Positions 26,623-34,610 of a stretch of DNA of 64,000 bases are shown piece after piece (position 1 is the stretch's first letter; the number at the start of each line of letters is the position of its first letter). The DNA comes from Sphingobacterium sp. SGG-5 (GTDB lineage Bacteria; Bacteroidota; Bacteroidia; Sphingobacteriales; Sphingobacteriaceae), in contig NZ_JAAKGO010000009.1 of NCBI RefSeq assembly GCF_011043525.1, forward strand, positions 99,576 to 163,575, read 5' to 3'. A program made the translations under genes and the position numbers. Below the pieces are notes generated by a model. It saw nothing but the letters and a program-made list of their open reading frames with translations, was not told the origin of the DNA and searched no databases.

Positions 26623-28554
26623 TTTATAACTTCTTTGTGTTAACTTCACATTTTCGAAAATCAACTCTTCTTTGTGCAGTACTTCCGGTTGATTGTCTCC
26701 CTTATATTCCCATGCGGATACATAGGCGTAGTTCTCATCGTCGCGTTTTGCTTCACCTTCTTCCGTTTGTGATTCCAACCGGAAGTGGCCACCGCACGAT
26801 TCGTTGCGGTTCAGCGCATCGTCGACCATCAGTTCGCCGAGTTCTAAGAAATCGGCTACACGTCCGGCTTTTTCCAGCGACATATTAAGCTCTTCGTTCT
26901 CACCTAGTACACGCGCATTCTCCCAAAACTCTTTCCGAAGTTCCTGGATAAGGCCTTTTGCTTTAATAAGTCCTTCCGCCGTCCGGGCCATACCGCAGTA
27001 TTCCCACATGATATGTCCGAGCTGCTTATGGATATCATCCACAGTCTTGTTCCCATTCAACGATAATAGCCTGTTGATATTACTTTCTACTTCTTTGCGT
27101 GTTTGCTCAAAAGCCGGGTGATTTTGATCCACAGGTGCAAAGCTTCCTAAATTTGCCAAATAATCGCCGACCGTATAAGGGATGACAAAATAACCATCCG
27201 AAAGCCCTTGCATCAATGCGGATGCACCCAAGCGGTTGGCGCCGTGATCCGAGAAGTTACATTCTCCTAACGCATATAAACCGGATACTGTGGTCATTAG
27301 GTTATAGTCCACCCATACTCCGCCCATGGTATAGTGAACAGCAGGGTAGATACGCATCGGTTGTTTGTACGGGTTCTCGTCTGTAATCTGATAATACATA
27401 TCAAATAAGTTGCCATACTTTGCACGTACGGTGTCTTCACCCAAGCGTTTTATAGCATCTGCAAAGTCGAGGAAAACCGCTACGCCGGACTTACCGACAC
27501 CACGACCTTCGTCAACGACCTCTTTTGCATTCCGCGACGCAACATCCCGGGGCACTAGGTTACCGAAAGAAGGATATTTACGCTCTAAGTAGTAATCGCG
27601 ATCCTCTTCTTTGATATCTGCAGCTTTCAGTTCGCCTTTCTGTAATTTTTTTGACAGCTCAACGGTCTTTGGTACCCATACGCGTCCGTCATTACGGAGT
27701 GACTCCGACATCAGTGTCAGTTTTGACTGATGGTCACCTGTAACCGGGATACAGGTCGGATGAATCTGTGTGTAACAAGGATTGGCAAAGAAAGCACCTC
27801 GTTTGTGCGCCCGCCATGCAGCTGTTACATTACATCCCATGGCGTTTGTAGAAAGGAAATAGACGTTACCATAGCCTCCAGTACAAAGTAACACAGCATG
27901 TCCCGCATGTGATTCTATTTTTCCGGTCACCAAATCACGTGTAATGATACCTTTCGCATGTCCATCAATGGTAACGATGTCCAGCATCTCGTGGCGTGTA
28001 TACGATTGTACTTTGCCCTTTTTGATTTGACGGTTCAGTGCCGAATACGCGCCTAACAATAATTGTTGTCCCGTTTGACCGCGCGCATAGAACGTACGGG
28101 ATACTTGTGCTCCACCGAAAGAGCGGTTGTCAAGCAAGCCCCCATATTCACGGGCGAAAGGAACACCTTGAGCCACACATTGATCAATAATGTTGACAGA
28201 CACTTCCGCAAGCCGGTAGGTATTACCTTCGCGCCCACGGTAGTCACCGCCTTTAATAGTGTCGTAAAATAGACGGAAGACTGAATCTCCGTCATTTTGA
28301 TAATTCTTTGCCGCATTGATCCCTCCCTGTGCAGCGATGGAGTGCGCACGGCGAGGAGAATCCTGATAGCAAAATGTCTTGACGTTATAACCGAGCTCTG
28401 CTAATGAAGCTGCAGCTGATGCACCGGCTAACCCTGTTCCCACCACAATAATCGTAAATTTACGCTTGTTGGCCGGATTAACCAGTTTCATGTTGAATTT
28501 ATGATTGGACCATTTTTGGGCTAATGGACCCGCTGGTACTTTTGAATCTAACAT
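26620..28554 (-). CDS. sdhA: Succinate dehydrogenase/fumarate reductase flavoprotein subunit
   Basis: The FAD-bearing catalytic subunit, 644 aa from the chosen start. The FAD site is [22 protein letters not shown], with [21 protein letters not shown] around the covalent-flavin histidine. Also visible are [14 protein letters not shown], the catalytic region [13 protein letters not shown] and [17 protein letters not shown]. The frame is also open from ATG 28569, but AAAGGA at 28566-28561 sits 6 nt before ATG 28554, so [10 protein letters not shown] is the better N-terminus. It lies between sdhC (21 bp upstream) and sdhB. Confidence 0.96.
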   Translation of the reverse strand: MLDSKVPAGPLAQKWSNHKFNMKLVNPANKRKFTIIVVGTGLAGASAAASLAELGYNVKTFCYQDSPRRAHSIAAQGGINAAKNYQNDGDSVFRLFYDTIKGGDYRGREGNTYRLAEVSVNIIDQCVAQGVPFAREYGGLLDNRSFGGAQVSRTFYARGQTGQQLLLGAYSALNRQIKKGKVQSYTRHEMLDIVTIDGHAKGIITRDLVTGKIESHAGHAVLLCTGGYGNVYFLSTNAMGCNVTAAWRAHKRGAFFANPCYTQIHPTCIPVTGDHQSKLTLMSESLRNDGRVWVPKTVELSKKLQKGELKAADIKEEDRDYYLERKYPSFGNLVPRDVASRNAKEVVDEGRGVGKSGVAVFLDFADAIKRLGEDTVRAKYGNLFDMYYQITDENPYKQPMRIYPAVHYTMGGVWVDYNLMTTVSGLYALGECNFSDHGANRLGASALMQGLSDGYFVIPYTVGDYLANLGSFAPVDQNHPAFEQTRKEVESNINRLLSLNGNKTVDDIHKQLGHIMWEYCGMARTAEGLIKAKGLIQELRKEFWENARVLGENEELNMSLEKAGRVADFLELGELMVDDALNRNESCGGHFRLESQTEEGEAKRDDENYAYVSAWEYKGDNQPEVLHKEELIFENVKLTQRSYK

Positions 28555-28560
28555 ATTTAT

Positions 28561-28566
28561 TCCTTT
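28561..28566 (-). promoter_or_regulatory. Shine-Dalgarno site that decides the sdhA start
   Basis: AAAGGA with a 6-nt spacer to ATG 28554. It lies inside the five extra codons of the longer frame, which argues against the ATG at 28569. Confidence 0.6.
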
Positions 28567-28575
28567 CAATAGATG

Positions 28576-29361
28576 TTATAGACTTTTAAAATAGAAATAT
28601 AAGGGCATCGTTGCAAACGCTATCGGTATGATGATACCGAATACCCATATTCCGATTCCTCTTACTAAACCTATATATCTTCTGTGATTAAATCCTAATG
28701 TCTGAAAAGCCGATTGAAAACCGTGAATAAGGTGGAATGCCAGTGCTGCCATCGCAACGATGTAGAGCAGCACGATGAAAGGGTTTTGAAAGATATAAGC
28801 TACCTGCTTATACAAATCTTTGGATTGCACGATCTCCACACCATTATTGACGTAGATTTTGTAGCCGGTGTAATCCGACGGTAGGTCATCCGAAGCAATA
28901 ATCTGGCGGTTGCCTGTGGCAAGCTCTGTTTGGTATTCGACGTAAGGTGTCGTGCCAAATTTATATTGCCACCAGAAATGTTGCATGTGGGTAACTAAAA
29001 ATACGAGAATGACCGTTCCCAGGATTCCCATGTTACGCGAATTCCATTTACTGTTTTCGTTACCGCTGCTCTTATAGTAGCCAACAGGCCTTGCTGCCTT
29101 GTTTTGCCGGGTTAAAATAAGGGCATAAACAGCATGGATGACAATAGAGGCATAAAGTAGGTAAGAAACCACCTTAATAGGTGTAAAATGGGTCATGAAG
29201 TATGCATAGTTGTTAAATGCATAACCCGCGTCATCTTTAAATAATTGTAAGTTGCCAATCAAATGAACGACCAAAAACGAACACAAAAATAGTCCGGTTA
29301 AGCTCATGATTAGTTTCTTCCCAAGGGAAGAAGTTAAAACTGGCTTCGATTTACTACTCAT
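28576..29361 (-). CDS. sdhC: Succinate dehydrogenase cytochrome b subunit
   Basis: A 261-aa membrane anchor with about five helices, as in di-haem B-type (SdhC/FrdC) enzymes: LIMSLTGLFLCSFLVVHLIGNLQLF, VVSYLLYASIVIHAVYALILT, MGILGTVILVFLVTHMQHFWW, FIVLLYIVAMAALAFHLIHGF and GIWVFGIIIPIAFATMPLYF. Histidines in VVHLIGN, VIHAVYA, VTHMQHF and LIHGF are the likely haem ligands. It is the first gene of the sdh operon and has a Bacteroidetes-type promoter upstream. Confidence 0.93.
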   Translation of the reverse strand: MSSKSKPVLTSSLGKKLIMSLTGLFLCSFLVVHLIGNLQLFKDDAGYAFNNYAYFMTHFTPIKVVSYLLYASIVIHAVYALILTRQNKAARPVGYYKSSGNENSKWNSRNMGILGTVILVFLVTHMQHFWWQYKFGTTPYVEYQTELATGNRQIIASDDLPSDYTGYKIYVNNGVEIVQSKDLYKQVAYIFQNPFIVLLYIVAMAALAFHLIHGFQSAFQTLGFNHRRYIGLVRGIGIWVFGIIIPIAFATMPLYFYFKSL

Positions 29362-29387
29362 TATCCTTTAAAATTTAATGTAATGCA

Positions 29388-29395
29388 CAAAAGTA
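29388..29395 (-). promoter_or_regulatory. Bacteroidetes-type promoter -7 element of sdhCAB
   Basis: On the minus strand TACTTTTG matches the TAnnTTTG consensus exactly, 26 bp upstream of the sdhC ATG. A clear TTTG at -33 is missing (TTTT at 29412-29415). Confidence 0.5.
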
Positions 29396-29464
29396 TCCAT
29401 TTGATTTATTTAAAACACGTCCTGTTTTAAAAAACATTTAATTTAGAATTATTCTAATCAAAAC

Positions 29465-29503
29465 AAACAAGCTGCATGATTTTTATGATCATGCAGCTTG
29501 TTT
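29465..29503 (-). terminator. Terminator of the outer-membrane barrel gene
   Basis: A perfect 16-bp inverted repeat (AAACAAGCTGCATGAT and its complement) with a 7-nt loop, 22 bp after the stop of the minus-strand barrel gene. The U-run is short, but stem strength and place fit a terminator. Confidence 0.75.
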
Positions 29504-29525
29504 TCGCCATAGGAAATAACCCGGA

Positions 29526-30140
29526 TTATAACAGATTAAACCCAAGGCTTACCGTCCAGATATTTAAGGTCTGTTTTTCCCCTTCGTATTTCGTGATATT
29601 ACCTAATCCGTATTCATAGCGTGCATCGATGGTGAATTTGCCGATATCCAGGCCCAATCCACCTACAACAGCCGCGAAGTTGTTTTTATAATCTTCTAAC
29701 GCATTTTTAAAAGTCTCTGAGGCACTAGCGCTATAAGAGGCATTTTTATCGATGACAAAAGAAAATAACGGACCAGCTTGAATTCTGCCTTTAATCGGGC
29801 CAAGTGGAAAATTGGTGCCAATTAAGAGCGGTATGTCAATATTGCTGAATTTTAAATCACCGGTCATCAAATCTTCCGCAGCTCCCCCTGGGGCCTGTCC
29901 TTTTACAGTGGTATTTTTACTGGTAAAATACACCTCCGGCTGAAAATGGATCACACCTGCACCCACACGTCCCCACGCTCCTATGATATATCCTGTGTTA
30001 TTATCCGAGTCGAGCCATTGTTCATCGCTTTTCAACTGGGAGAAATTCGCTCCGGCCTTGATGCCGAGTTTAATGTCCTGTCCAAAGGAGGTACTCGCCG
30101 CTATTATCAGCCCGAGTATGGAAAGTATTATTTTTTTCAT
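29526..30140 (-). CDS. Outer-membrane beta-barrel protein (OMP_b-brl family)
   Basis: A 204-aa small barrel typical of Bacteroidetes porin-family proteins. A signal peptide (MKKIILSILGLIIAASTSFGQ) is followed by KLGIKAGANFSQL, alternating beta-strand pattern throughout, PLLIGTNFPLGPIKGRIQAGP, VVGGLGLDIGKFTIDARYEYGL and a last strand ending in aromatic/hydrophobic LNIWTVSLGFNLL. Function is unknown. It stands alone between its own terminator and the fold-back element upstream. Confidence 0.85.
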   Translation of the reverse strand: MKKIILSILGLIIAASTSFGQDIKLGIKAGANFSQLKSDEQWLDSDNNTGYIIGAWGRVGAGVIHFQPEVYFTSKNTTVKGQAPGGAAEDLMTGDLKFSNIDIPLLIGTNFPLGPIKGRIQAGPLFSFVIDKNASYSASASETFKNALEDYKNNFAAVVGGLGLDIGKFTIDARYEYGLGNITKYEGEKQTLNIWTVSLGFNLL

Positions 30141-30197
30141 GGATAAAGTGTTATTTTTAGCGATCTAAAATTAGCTATTTTTTGTTTAAGTAAGGTA

Positions 30198-30390
30198 AGA
30201 GCCTGTTTAAAATTTTACCGAAATTTTTATTATACACTTTTGGACTTATCTTTGCTATATTTTTATGCTCTTTTGAGCCTATTTTTCACTTCATATTCTT
30301 GATTTAGCCCGCTAAATCTATGAACAAGAAGCAAAAAATCCTTCTCAAAATAACTATAAAAATATTAGCAATAAAATTTAAACAGACTCT
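30198..30390. mobile_element. Fold-back MITE-like element without a transposase
   Basis: AGAGCCTGTTTAAAATTTTA at the left end is matched by the complement of AGAGTCTGTTTAAATTTTA at the right end. Further inside, both arms share TTGCTA-ATATTTTTAT, TTTTGAG and TTCTTG...GATTTAGC in inverted order, and the centre is the perfect hairpin GATTTAGC-CC-GCTAAATC (30301-30318). The left arm carries about 30 to 50 extra nt. Such a structure without coding capacity fits a miniature inverted-repeat transposable element. It fills most of the gap before the CsbD-like gene. Confidence 0.65.
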
Positions 30391-30408
30391 AAAAGTAAAA
30401 TATAAATC

Positions 30409-30624
30409 ATGAGTGTCTTTAAAATAACCGCTTCGGACTGGGAAATTCTTAAACTGAAACTCCAACGTAAATATAACCATCTGTCGGATGCCGACCTTCA
30501 ATATACGGAAGGGGAGGAAGATCAGTTGGTCGATCGGCTGGCAAAACGCTTACACCGGACGAAAGACTATGTCCTATTTACCCTTTCCAAACAGTTGGCT
30601 GATTTATCAAGCAACAGTTTGTAG
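30409..30624 (+). CDS. CsbD-like small stress protein
   Basis: A 71-aa protein resembling the CsbD general-stress family: a W[EN]..K.KL..KY..L[ST]D.DL.Y.EG.E[DE]...RL pattern is seen as DWEILKLKLQRKYNHLSDADL followed by QYTEGEEDQLVDRLAKRLHR. The exact role of the family is unknown. It begins 18 bp after the fold-back element and ends 1 bp before the next start, so it is coupled to the tRNA-binding protein gene. Confidence 0.7.
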   Translation: MSVFKITASDWEILKLKLQRKYNHLSDADLQYTEGEEDQLVDRLAKRLHRTKDYVLFTLSKQLADLSSNSL

Positions 30625-30625
30625 T

Positions 30626-30964
30626 ATGGAAGAGATTACATGGGCAGATTTTGAGCAGGTCGAACTGCGTGTGGGGACGATTATAGGTGTTGATGATTTT
30701 CCAGAGGCCAGGAAACCTGCTTATCGTTTAACGCTGGATTTTGGCCCGCATATAGGTATAAAGAAATCGAGTGCCCAGATTACGACATTATATACAAAAG
30801 AAGAGTTGGTAGGCAAGCAGATTGTCGCGGTGGTCAATTTTCCGAAAAAGCAGATCGGAAAGTTTATGTCCGAATGTCTGGTTACCGGTTTTGCCGATGA
30901 AAATGGAGATATTGTACTGACTACCGTGGAGCGCACAGTGCCCAATGGGGCCAGATTGGTGTAA
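30626..30964 (+). CDS. tRNA-binding domain protein (CsaA/YgjH-like)
   Basis: A 112-aa stand-alone OB-fold tRNA-binding domain, related to CsaA and to the C-terminal domains of methionyl-tRNA synthetase. VELRVGTIIGVDDFPEARKPAY and LTLDFGPHIGIKKSSAQI are family hallmarks, with QIVAVVNFPKKQIGKFMSECLV and TVERTVPNGARLV at the end. The frame is open further upstream, overlapping the CsbD-like gene, but ATG 30626 gives the normal family N-terminus (MEEITWADFEQVELRVG), so the longer version is rejected. Confidence 0.9.
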   Translation: MEEITWADFEQVELRVGTIIGVDDFPEARKPAYRLTLDFGPHIGIKKSSAQITTLYTKEELVGKQIVAVVNFPKKQIGKFMSECLVTGFADENGDIVLTTVERTVPNGARLV

Positions 30965-30969
30965 GGTGA

Positions 30970-31100
30970 CGTGGTTATGATGGTTATGTAAGTTATGCGG
31001 TTATGGTAGTTATATAGTTATGGCGGTGGTGGGTATTGTGTGTCGAGATAGGTGGGTGGTAGGATGATTCGTAATTCATAATTCTCAATTCGTAATTAAA
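30970..31100. repeat. Degenerate microsatellite-like spacer
   Basis: The gap before tadA holds a run of imperfect GGTTATG/AGTTATG units (30972 to about 31025), a GGTGGTGGG stretch, and then imperfect AATTCGTAATTCATAATTC repeats (31070-31098). No gene or hairpin is seen in it. Confidence 0.5.
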
Positions 31101-31103
31101 ATA

Positions 31104-31574
31104 ATGCAGGTATTCAATTTTGAAAATCCGTCAGGGGGACCAACGCCAGACGAAATATATATGAAGGAAGCGCTTAAGCTTGCGCAGAAAGCGTTTGAAG
31201 AAGATGAGGTGCCTATCGGTGCCGTTATTGTGGCACAGGGTAAGATCATTGGCAAAGGATACAACCTGACAGAACGGTTGAATGATGTGACGGCCCATGC
31301 GGAGATGCAGGCCTTTACAGCAGCCTCTAATTTCATGGGGGGGAAATATTTGAAAGACTGCACATTATATGTAACCATAGAACCTTGTGTGATGTGTGCG
31401 GGAGCCTCCTATTGGACGCAAGTGTCCCGTATCGTGTATGGTGCGCGTGACGAAAAGAGAGGATATTCGTCTTTTAGCCAGACCATTGTTCATCCCAAAA
31501 CGGAAATAGTCGCGGGGATAATGGCGGAAGAATGTGCCGCTCTTATTCAATCATTTTTTCGTAATAAAAGGTGA
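31104..31574 (+). CDS. tadA: tRNA(adenine34) deaminase family nucleoside deaminase
   Basis: A 156-aa zinc deaminase that makes inosine at the wobble position of tRNA-Arg (TadA), or a closely related nucleoside deaminase. Zinc ligands and catalytic glutamate are in THAEMQAF (His65, Glu67) and EPCVMCAGA (Cys95, Cys98). AFEEDEVPIGAVIV is the usual N-terminal strand. The N-terminal extension of about 19 residues before MKEALKLAQKA is longer than in many TadA proteins, so ATG 31161 is an alternative start. Confidence 0.85.
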   Translation: MQVFNFENPSGGPTPDEIYMKEALKLAQKAFEEDEVPIGAVIVAQGKIIGKGYNLTERLNDVTAHAEMQAFTAASNFMGGKYLKDCTLYVTIEPCVMCAGASYWTQVSRIVYGARDEKRGYSSFSQTIVHPKTEIVAGIMAEECAALIQSFFRNKR

Positions 31575-31671
31575 TTTTTCCACAATATGGGCATTGTATA
31601 GAACAATGACCTGTCAAATTTGTTATATTCGTATTCATTTCAAAAATTTAACAACTTAAAAATAAATAATT

Positions 31672-32280
31672 ATGGCATTTGAATTAGAGGCGTTACCCTA
31701 CGCTAATGACGCATTAGAACCACACATTGATAAGGAAACCATGGAAATTCACCATGACCGTCATCATCAGGCTTATGTTGATAATCTGAACAAGGCAATT
31801 GCCGGTACCGACGCCGAGAATAAATCATTGGAAGATCTGCTTAAAAATATCAGTAAATATTCTGCTGGTGCGCGTAATAACGGCGGTGGGCACTACAATC
31901 ACAAATTGTTTTGGTCGGTATTAGGTCCAAACGGAGGCGGAGCACCTACAGGGGAGTTGGCTACGGCGATCAACGAGGCTTTTGGATCGTTTGATGAATT
32001 GAAAAAGAAATTACAGGAAGCGGGTGCCACACGTTTCGGATCGGGATGGTCTTGGTTAATTGTGACGGCAGACGGTAAGTTGGCCGTAACTTCCACACCG
32101 AATCAGGATAATCCGTTAATGGATGTAGCGGAAGTGCAAGGAACACCTATCTTTGGTATTGATGTATGGGAACATGCTTATTATTTGAAATATCAAAATA
32201 AACGTCCCGCCTATTTGGAAGCAATATTTAATGTGGTCAACTGGGATGCCGTGGCCGCAAACTATGCTGCTGCAAAGTAA
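31672..32280 (+). CDS. Superoxide dismutase, Fe/Mn family
   Basis: A 202-aa cytoplasmic enzyme that converts superoxide to peroxide and oxygen. Hallmarks are [18 protein letters not shown], the first metal ligand His27 in [44 protein letters not shown] and [19 protein letters not shown], which holds the last Asp and His ligands. No signal peptide. Iron or manganese preference cannot be decided by eye. It is a single-gene unit with its own terminator. Confidence 0.95.
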   Translation: MAFELEALPYANDALEPHIDKETMEIHHDRHHQAYVDNLNKAIAGTDAENKSLEDLLKNISKYSAGARNNGGGHYNHKLFWSVLGPNGGGAPTGELATAINEAFGSFDELKKKLQEAGATRFGSGWSWLIVTADGKLAVTSTPNQDNPLMDVAEVQGTPIFGIDVWEHAYYLKYQNKRPAYLEAIFNVVNWDAVAANYAAAK

Positions 32281-32313
32281 CAGAACAAAACGGCTTAAAT
32301 GAAGTAAATTACT

Positions 32314-32349
32314 CCGTCATTTCGTTGTATCCCCTCATCGAAATGACGG
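32314..32349 (+). terminator. Terminator after superoxide dismutase
   Basis: CCGTCATTTCG and its exact complement CGAAATGACGG form an 11-bp stem with a 14-nt loop, followed by a T-rich stretch, 34 bp after the stop. Confidence 0.7.
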
Positions 32350-32390
32350 TTTATATTTTTAGATAATTTCTTTTTTAGATATTTGTCTAT

Positions 32391-33038
32391 ATGCGCAACG
32401 TGTCATCCTATATGTTTCTTATAATCTTTGTGTTGTTGTCCTGTGGGCAACAGGCATCAAGAAGCAGAATGGCTGCGCCTCAGGAAAACAAGGTTATGAT
32501 GGAAGATAATATAGCTATTTTTGCGGGAGGCTGTTTCTGGTGTACGGAAGGGCCTTTTATGTTGTTGGAGGGTGTCCAAAGTGTGACATCGGGATATATA
32601 GGCGGGCATATGCCCCATCCTACCTATAAGCAAGTCTGCACTGGAGCAACTGGTCACGCTGAAGCGATCAAGATTGTCTACGACACAACGAAGGTGAGTT
32701 ATGAAGAGCTGCTGGAGGTCTTCTTTACGGTACATGATCCGACGCAGCTTAACAGGCAAGGTAACGATATCGGTACCCAATACCGTTCAGCTATCTTTCC
32801 GGTCAATGATGAGCAGCGAGCGAAGGCAACGCATTATATCGCAGCATTGACAGAGGCACGTGTATTTGATAAGGCAGTAGTGACGACCATCGAAGATGCA
32901 GATGCTTTCTATCCGGCAGAAGATTATCATCAGGATTATTTCAATAAAAACCCGGAGGACGCCTATTGCCTCTTTGTTGCTAAACCTAAGTTGGATAAAG
33001 TCAGGAAGCTGTTTGCCGATAGGTTAAAGAAAGAATAA
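32391..33038 (+). CDS. msrA: Peptide-methionine (S)-S-oxide reductase, lipoprotein
   Basis: A 215-aa MsrA that repairs oxidised methionine. The active-site motif is FAGGCFWCTEGPF with Cys48, followed by SGYIGGHMPHPTYKQV, TGHAEAIKIVYD, FTVHDPTQLNRQGNDIGTQYRS and AEDYHQDYF. A lipoprotein signal (FVLLSC, Cys18) places it in the cell envelope, unlike the cytoplasmic MsrA of many bacteria. No msrB is next to it. The neighbouring superoxide dismutase is also an oxidative-stress gene, but it is separated by a terminator. Confidence 0.93.
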   Translation: MRNVSSYMFLIIFVLLSCGQQASRSRMAAPQENKVMMEDNIAIFAGGCFWCTEGPFMLLEGVQSVTSGYIGGHMPHPTYKQVCTGATGHAEAIKIVYDTTKVSYEELLEVFFTVHDPTQLNRQGNDIGTQYRSAIFPVNDEQRAKATHYIAALTEARVFDKAVVTTIEDADAFYPAEDYHQDYFNKNPEDAYCLFVAKPKLDKVRKLFADRLKKE

Positions 33039-33050
33039 TACGTTGACGCT

Positions 33051-33920
33051 ATGAAGCCGATCCAATTTACAGTTCCGGTATATGGAGAAGGTGTATTTGC
33101 ACTATTGGAAGACAGAAAGGAAAATTTTTACAATTATTACCATCGTCACACAGAGTTGCAGATTACTTACATCCTGAAGGGGAGCGGTACCATTATGGTC
33201 GGTAATATGGTGCAATCGTTTCAGGTTGATGACGTGTTTGTCCTCAAACCGGATGAACCGCATATGCTGGATAAATATGGTGATGCTAATCCGACTGATG
33301 GTGAAATACATGCCGTACATGTGTTCGTCAATCTAGTGCGCATGCAAAAGCTGTTTGTACTTCCAGAATTTGAGTCTGTAGGACGGTATTTATTGGAGTT
33401 GGATTCGAGTAAAAAGATCGATCCCACCGTTTCGCCACTTTTGAAGGGTTTCTTTGTAGATTTATTGACCCAAACCTCGATTCCCCGGTTTGCAACATTC
33501 ATTCAATTACTATATAGCCTTGTACAACATGCAAATTCAGCCATTTCGCTTTATTCAGGCGTGCGTTCCTTAGCCTATTCCGATAGGGATGGCGTAAGGA
33601 TCAGCGAGGTCTATAAATATACTTTTGATCATTTTCACGAAGATCTCACAGTCGATACTGTTGCTTCGATCGTACATATGACACCCACTTCATTTTGTAA
33701 GTTCTTTAAAAAACACAGTATGAAAACCTATATTGGTTTTTTGAATGAAGTGCGGATTGAAAAGGCCTGCCAGCTGTTGATCAACAAACGTACGGAGAGT
33801 ATTGCAGAGGCGGCTTTTCAAGTAGGGTTTCATAATGTTGTACACTTTAACCGGGTATTCAAACAAGTGACAGGAATGCCGCCCCGACAATATCTACTGC
33901 GCCATCAGGCGAAATCATGA
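33051..33920 (+). CDS. AraC-family transcriptional regulator with cupin sensor domain
   Basis: A 289-aa one-component regulator. The N-terminal half is a cupin (YYHRHTELQITYILKGSGTIMVG and DVFVLKPDEPHML), which would bind a small ligand. The C-terminal half is the AraC double helix-turn-helix (ISEVYKYTFDHFHEDLTVDTVASIVHMTPTSF and the second recognition helix AEAAFQVGFHNVVHFNRVFKQVTGMPPRQY). It starts 12 bp after msrA and is followed by a cupin protein gene, its most likely target or partner. Confidence 0.9.
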   Translation: MKPIQFTVPVYGEGVFALLEDRKENFYNYYHRHTELQITYILKGSGTIMVGNMVQSFQVDDVFVLKPDEPHMLDKYGDANPTDGEIHAVHVFVNLVRMQKLFVLPEFESVGRYLLELDSSKKIDPTVSPLLKGFFVDLLTQTSIPRFATFIQLLYSLVQHANSAISLYSGVRSLAYSDRDGVRISEVYKYTFDHFHEDLTVDTVASIVHMTPTSFCKFFKKHSMKTYIGFLNEVRIEKACQLLINKRTESIAEAAFQVGFHNVVHFNRVFKQVTGMPPRQYLLRHQAKS

Positions 33921-33951
33921 ACAAAAAATTTTAACATCAAATCCAAACAAA

Positions 33952-34509
33952 ATGCCTAAAAAAGGACAAATAATCACCAACCCGATAAACGGAGACTCTT
34001 ATGAGTACATGGAAACCGCCAATGACACGAAAGGCGAGCGTATTACTTTAAAAGCTACTGTCAACACAAAAGGACCGCTCGTGCCTAAGCATTACCACGT
34101 TTTACAGGAAGAAGCATTTGAGGTTGTTTCAGGACAGCTCAACATTTGGGTAGATGGTAAAACCACCATATTGACGGCAGGTGAAAAAATGACACTGCCC
34201 AAAAATAAGCCGCACAATCATTATAACAATGATGATGTCCCTGTTGTGTATATCCATACCGTCACACCGGCATTAGACTTTGATTATTTAATTGAAAACT
34301 TAGTCGGGCTGGCTGCCGATGGTAAAAGTAAAAACGGCAAATATGGCTTAGTGCAGGAGTTGGTAACACTCAAATACATGGATAGTAAAACATTTCTCGC
34401 AGATATTCCACAAGGTGTTCAAAAGCTATTGATGAATATCATTGCGCCGGTTGCTAGACTATTCGGTTATAGAGCGATTTACAAAAAGTATTCGGACATC
34501 GAAAAATAA
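33952..34509 (+). CDS. Cupin-domain protein
   Basis: A 185-aa single-domain cupin of unknown substrate. The metal-binding motifs are visible as VPKHYHVLQEEAFEVVSG (motif 1) and MTLPKNKPHNHYNN (motif 2). The C-terminal third is helical (LIENLVGLAADGKSKNG) with no signal peptide. Gene order suggests that it may be controlled by the AraC regulator 31 bp upstream. Confidence 0.8.
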   Translation: MPKKGQIITNPINGDSYEYMETANDTKGERITLKATVNTKGPLVPKHYHVLQEEAFEVVSGQLNIWVDGKTTILTAGEKMTLPKNKPHNHYNNDDVPVVYIHTVTPALDFDYLIENLVGLAADGKSKNGKYGLVQELVTLKYMDSKTFLADIPQGVQKLLMNIIAPVARLFGYRAIYKKYSDIEK

Positions 34510-34610
34510 TCCTACGTCTCTTTTCAAGATAAGATATGTTAATAGATGGACAGTAGCCGTCTATAATTTCGGCATTCAATTTCCGTTCTTTATAAAAGAA
34601 AAGAAAAGCT

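Noticed and set aside
30488..30625. Upstream extension of the tRNA-binding protein frame into the CsbD-like gene
   Set aside because: The extra residues overlap a gene in another frame and do not look like the family; ATG 30626 gives the normal N-terminus.
33051..34509. AraC plus cupin pair as part of a glycan-use locus
   Set aside because: No glycoside hydrolase, lyase or transporter gene is next to it; the neighbours are msrA and pruA.
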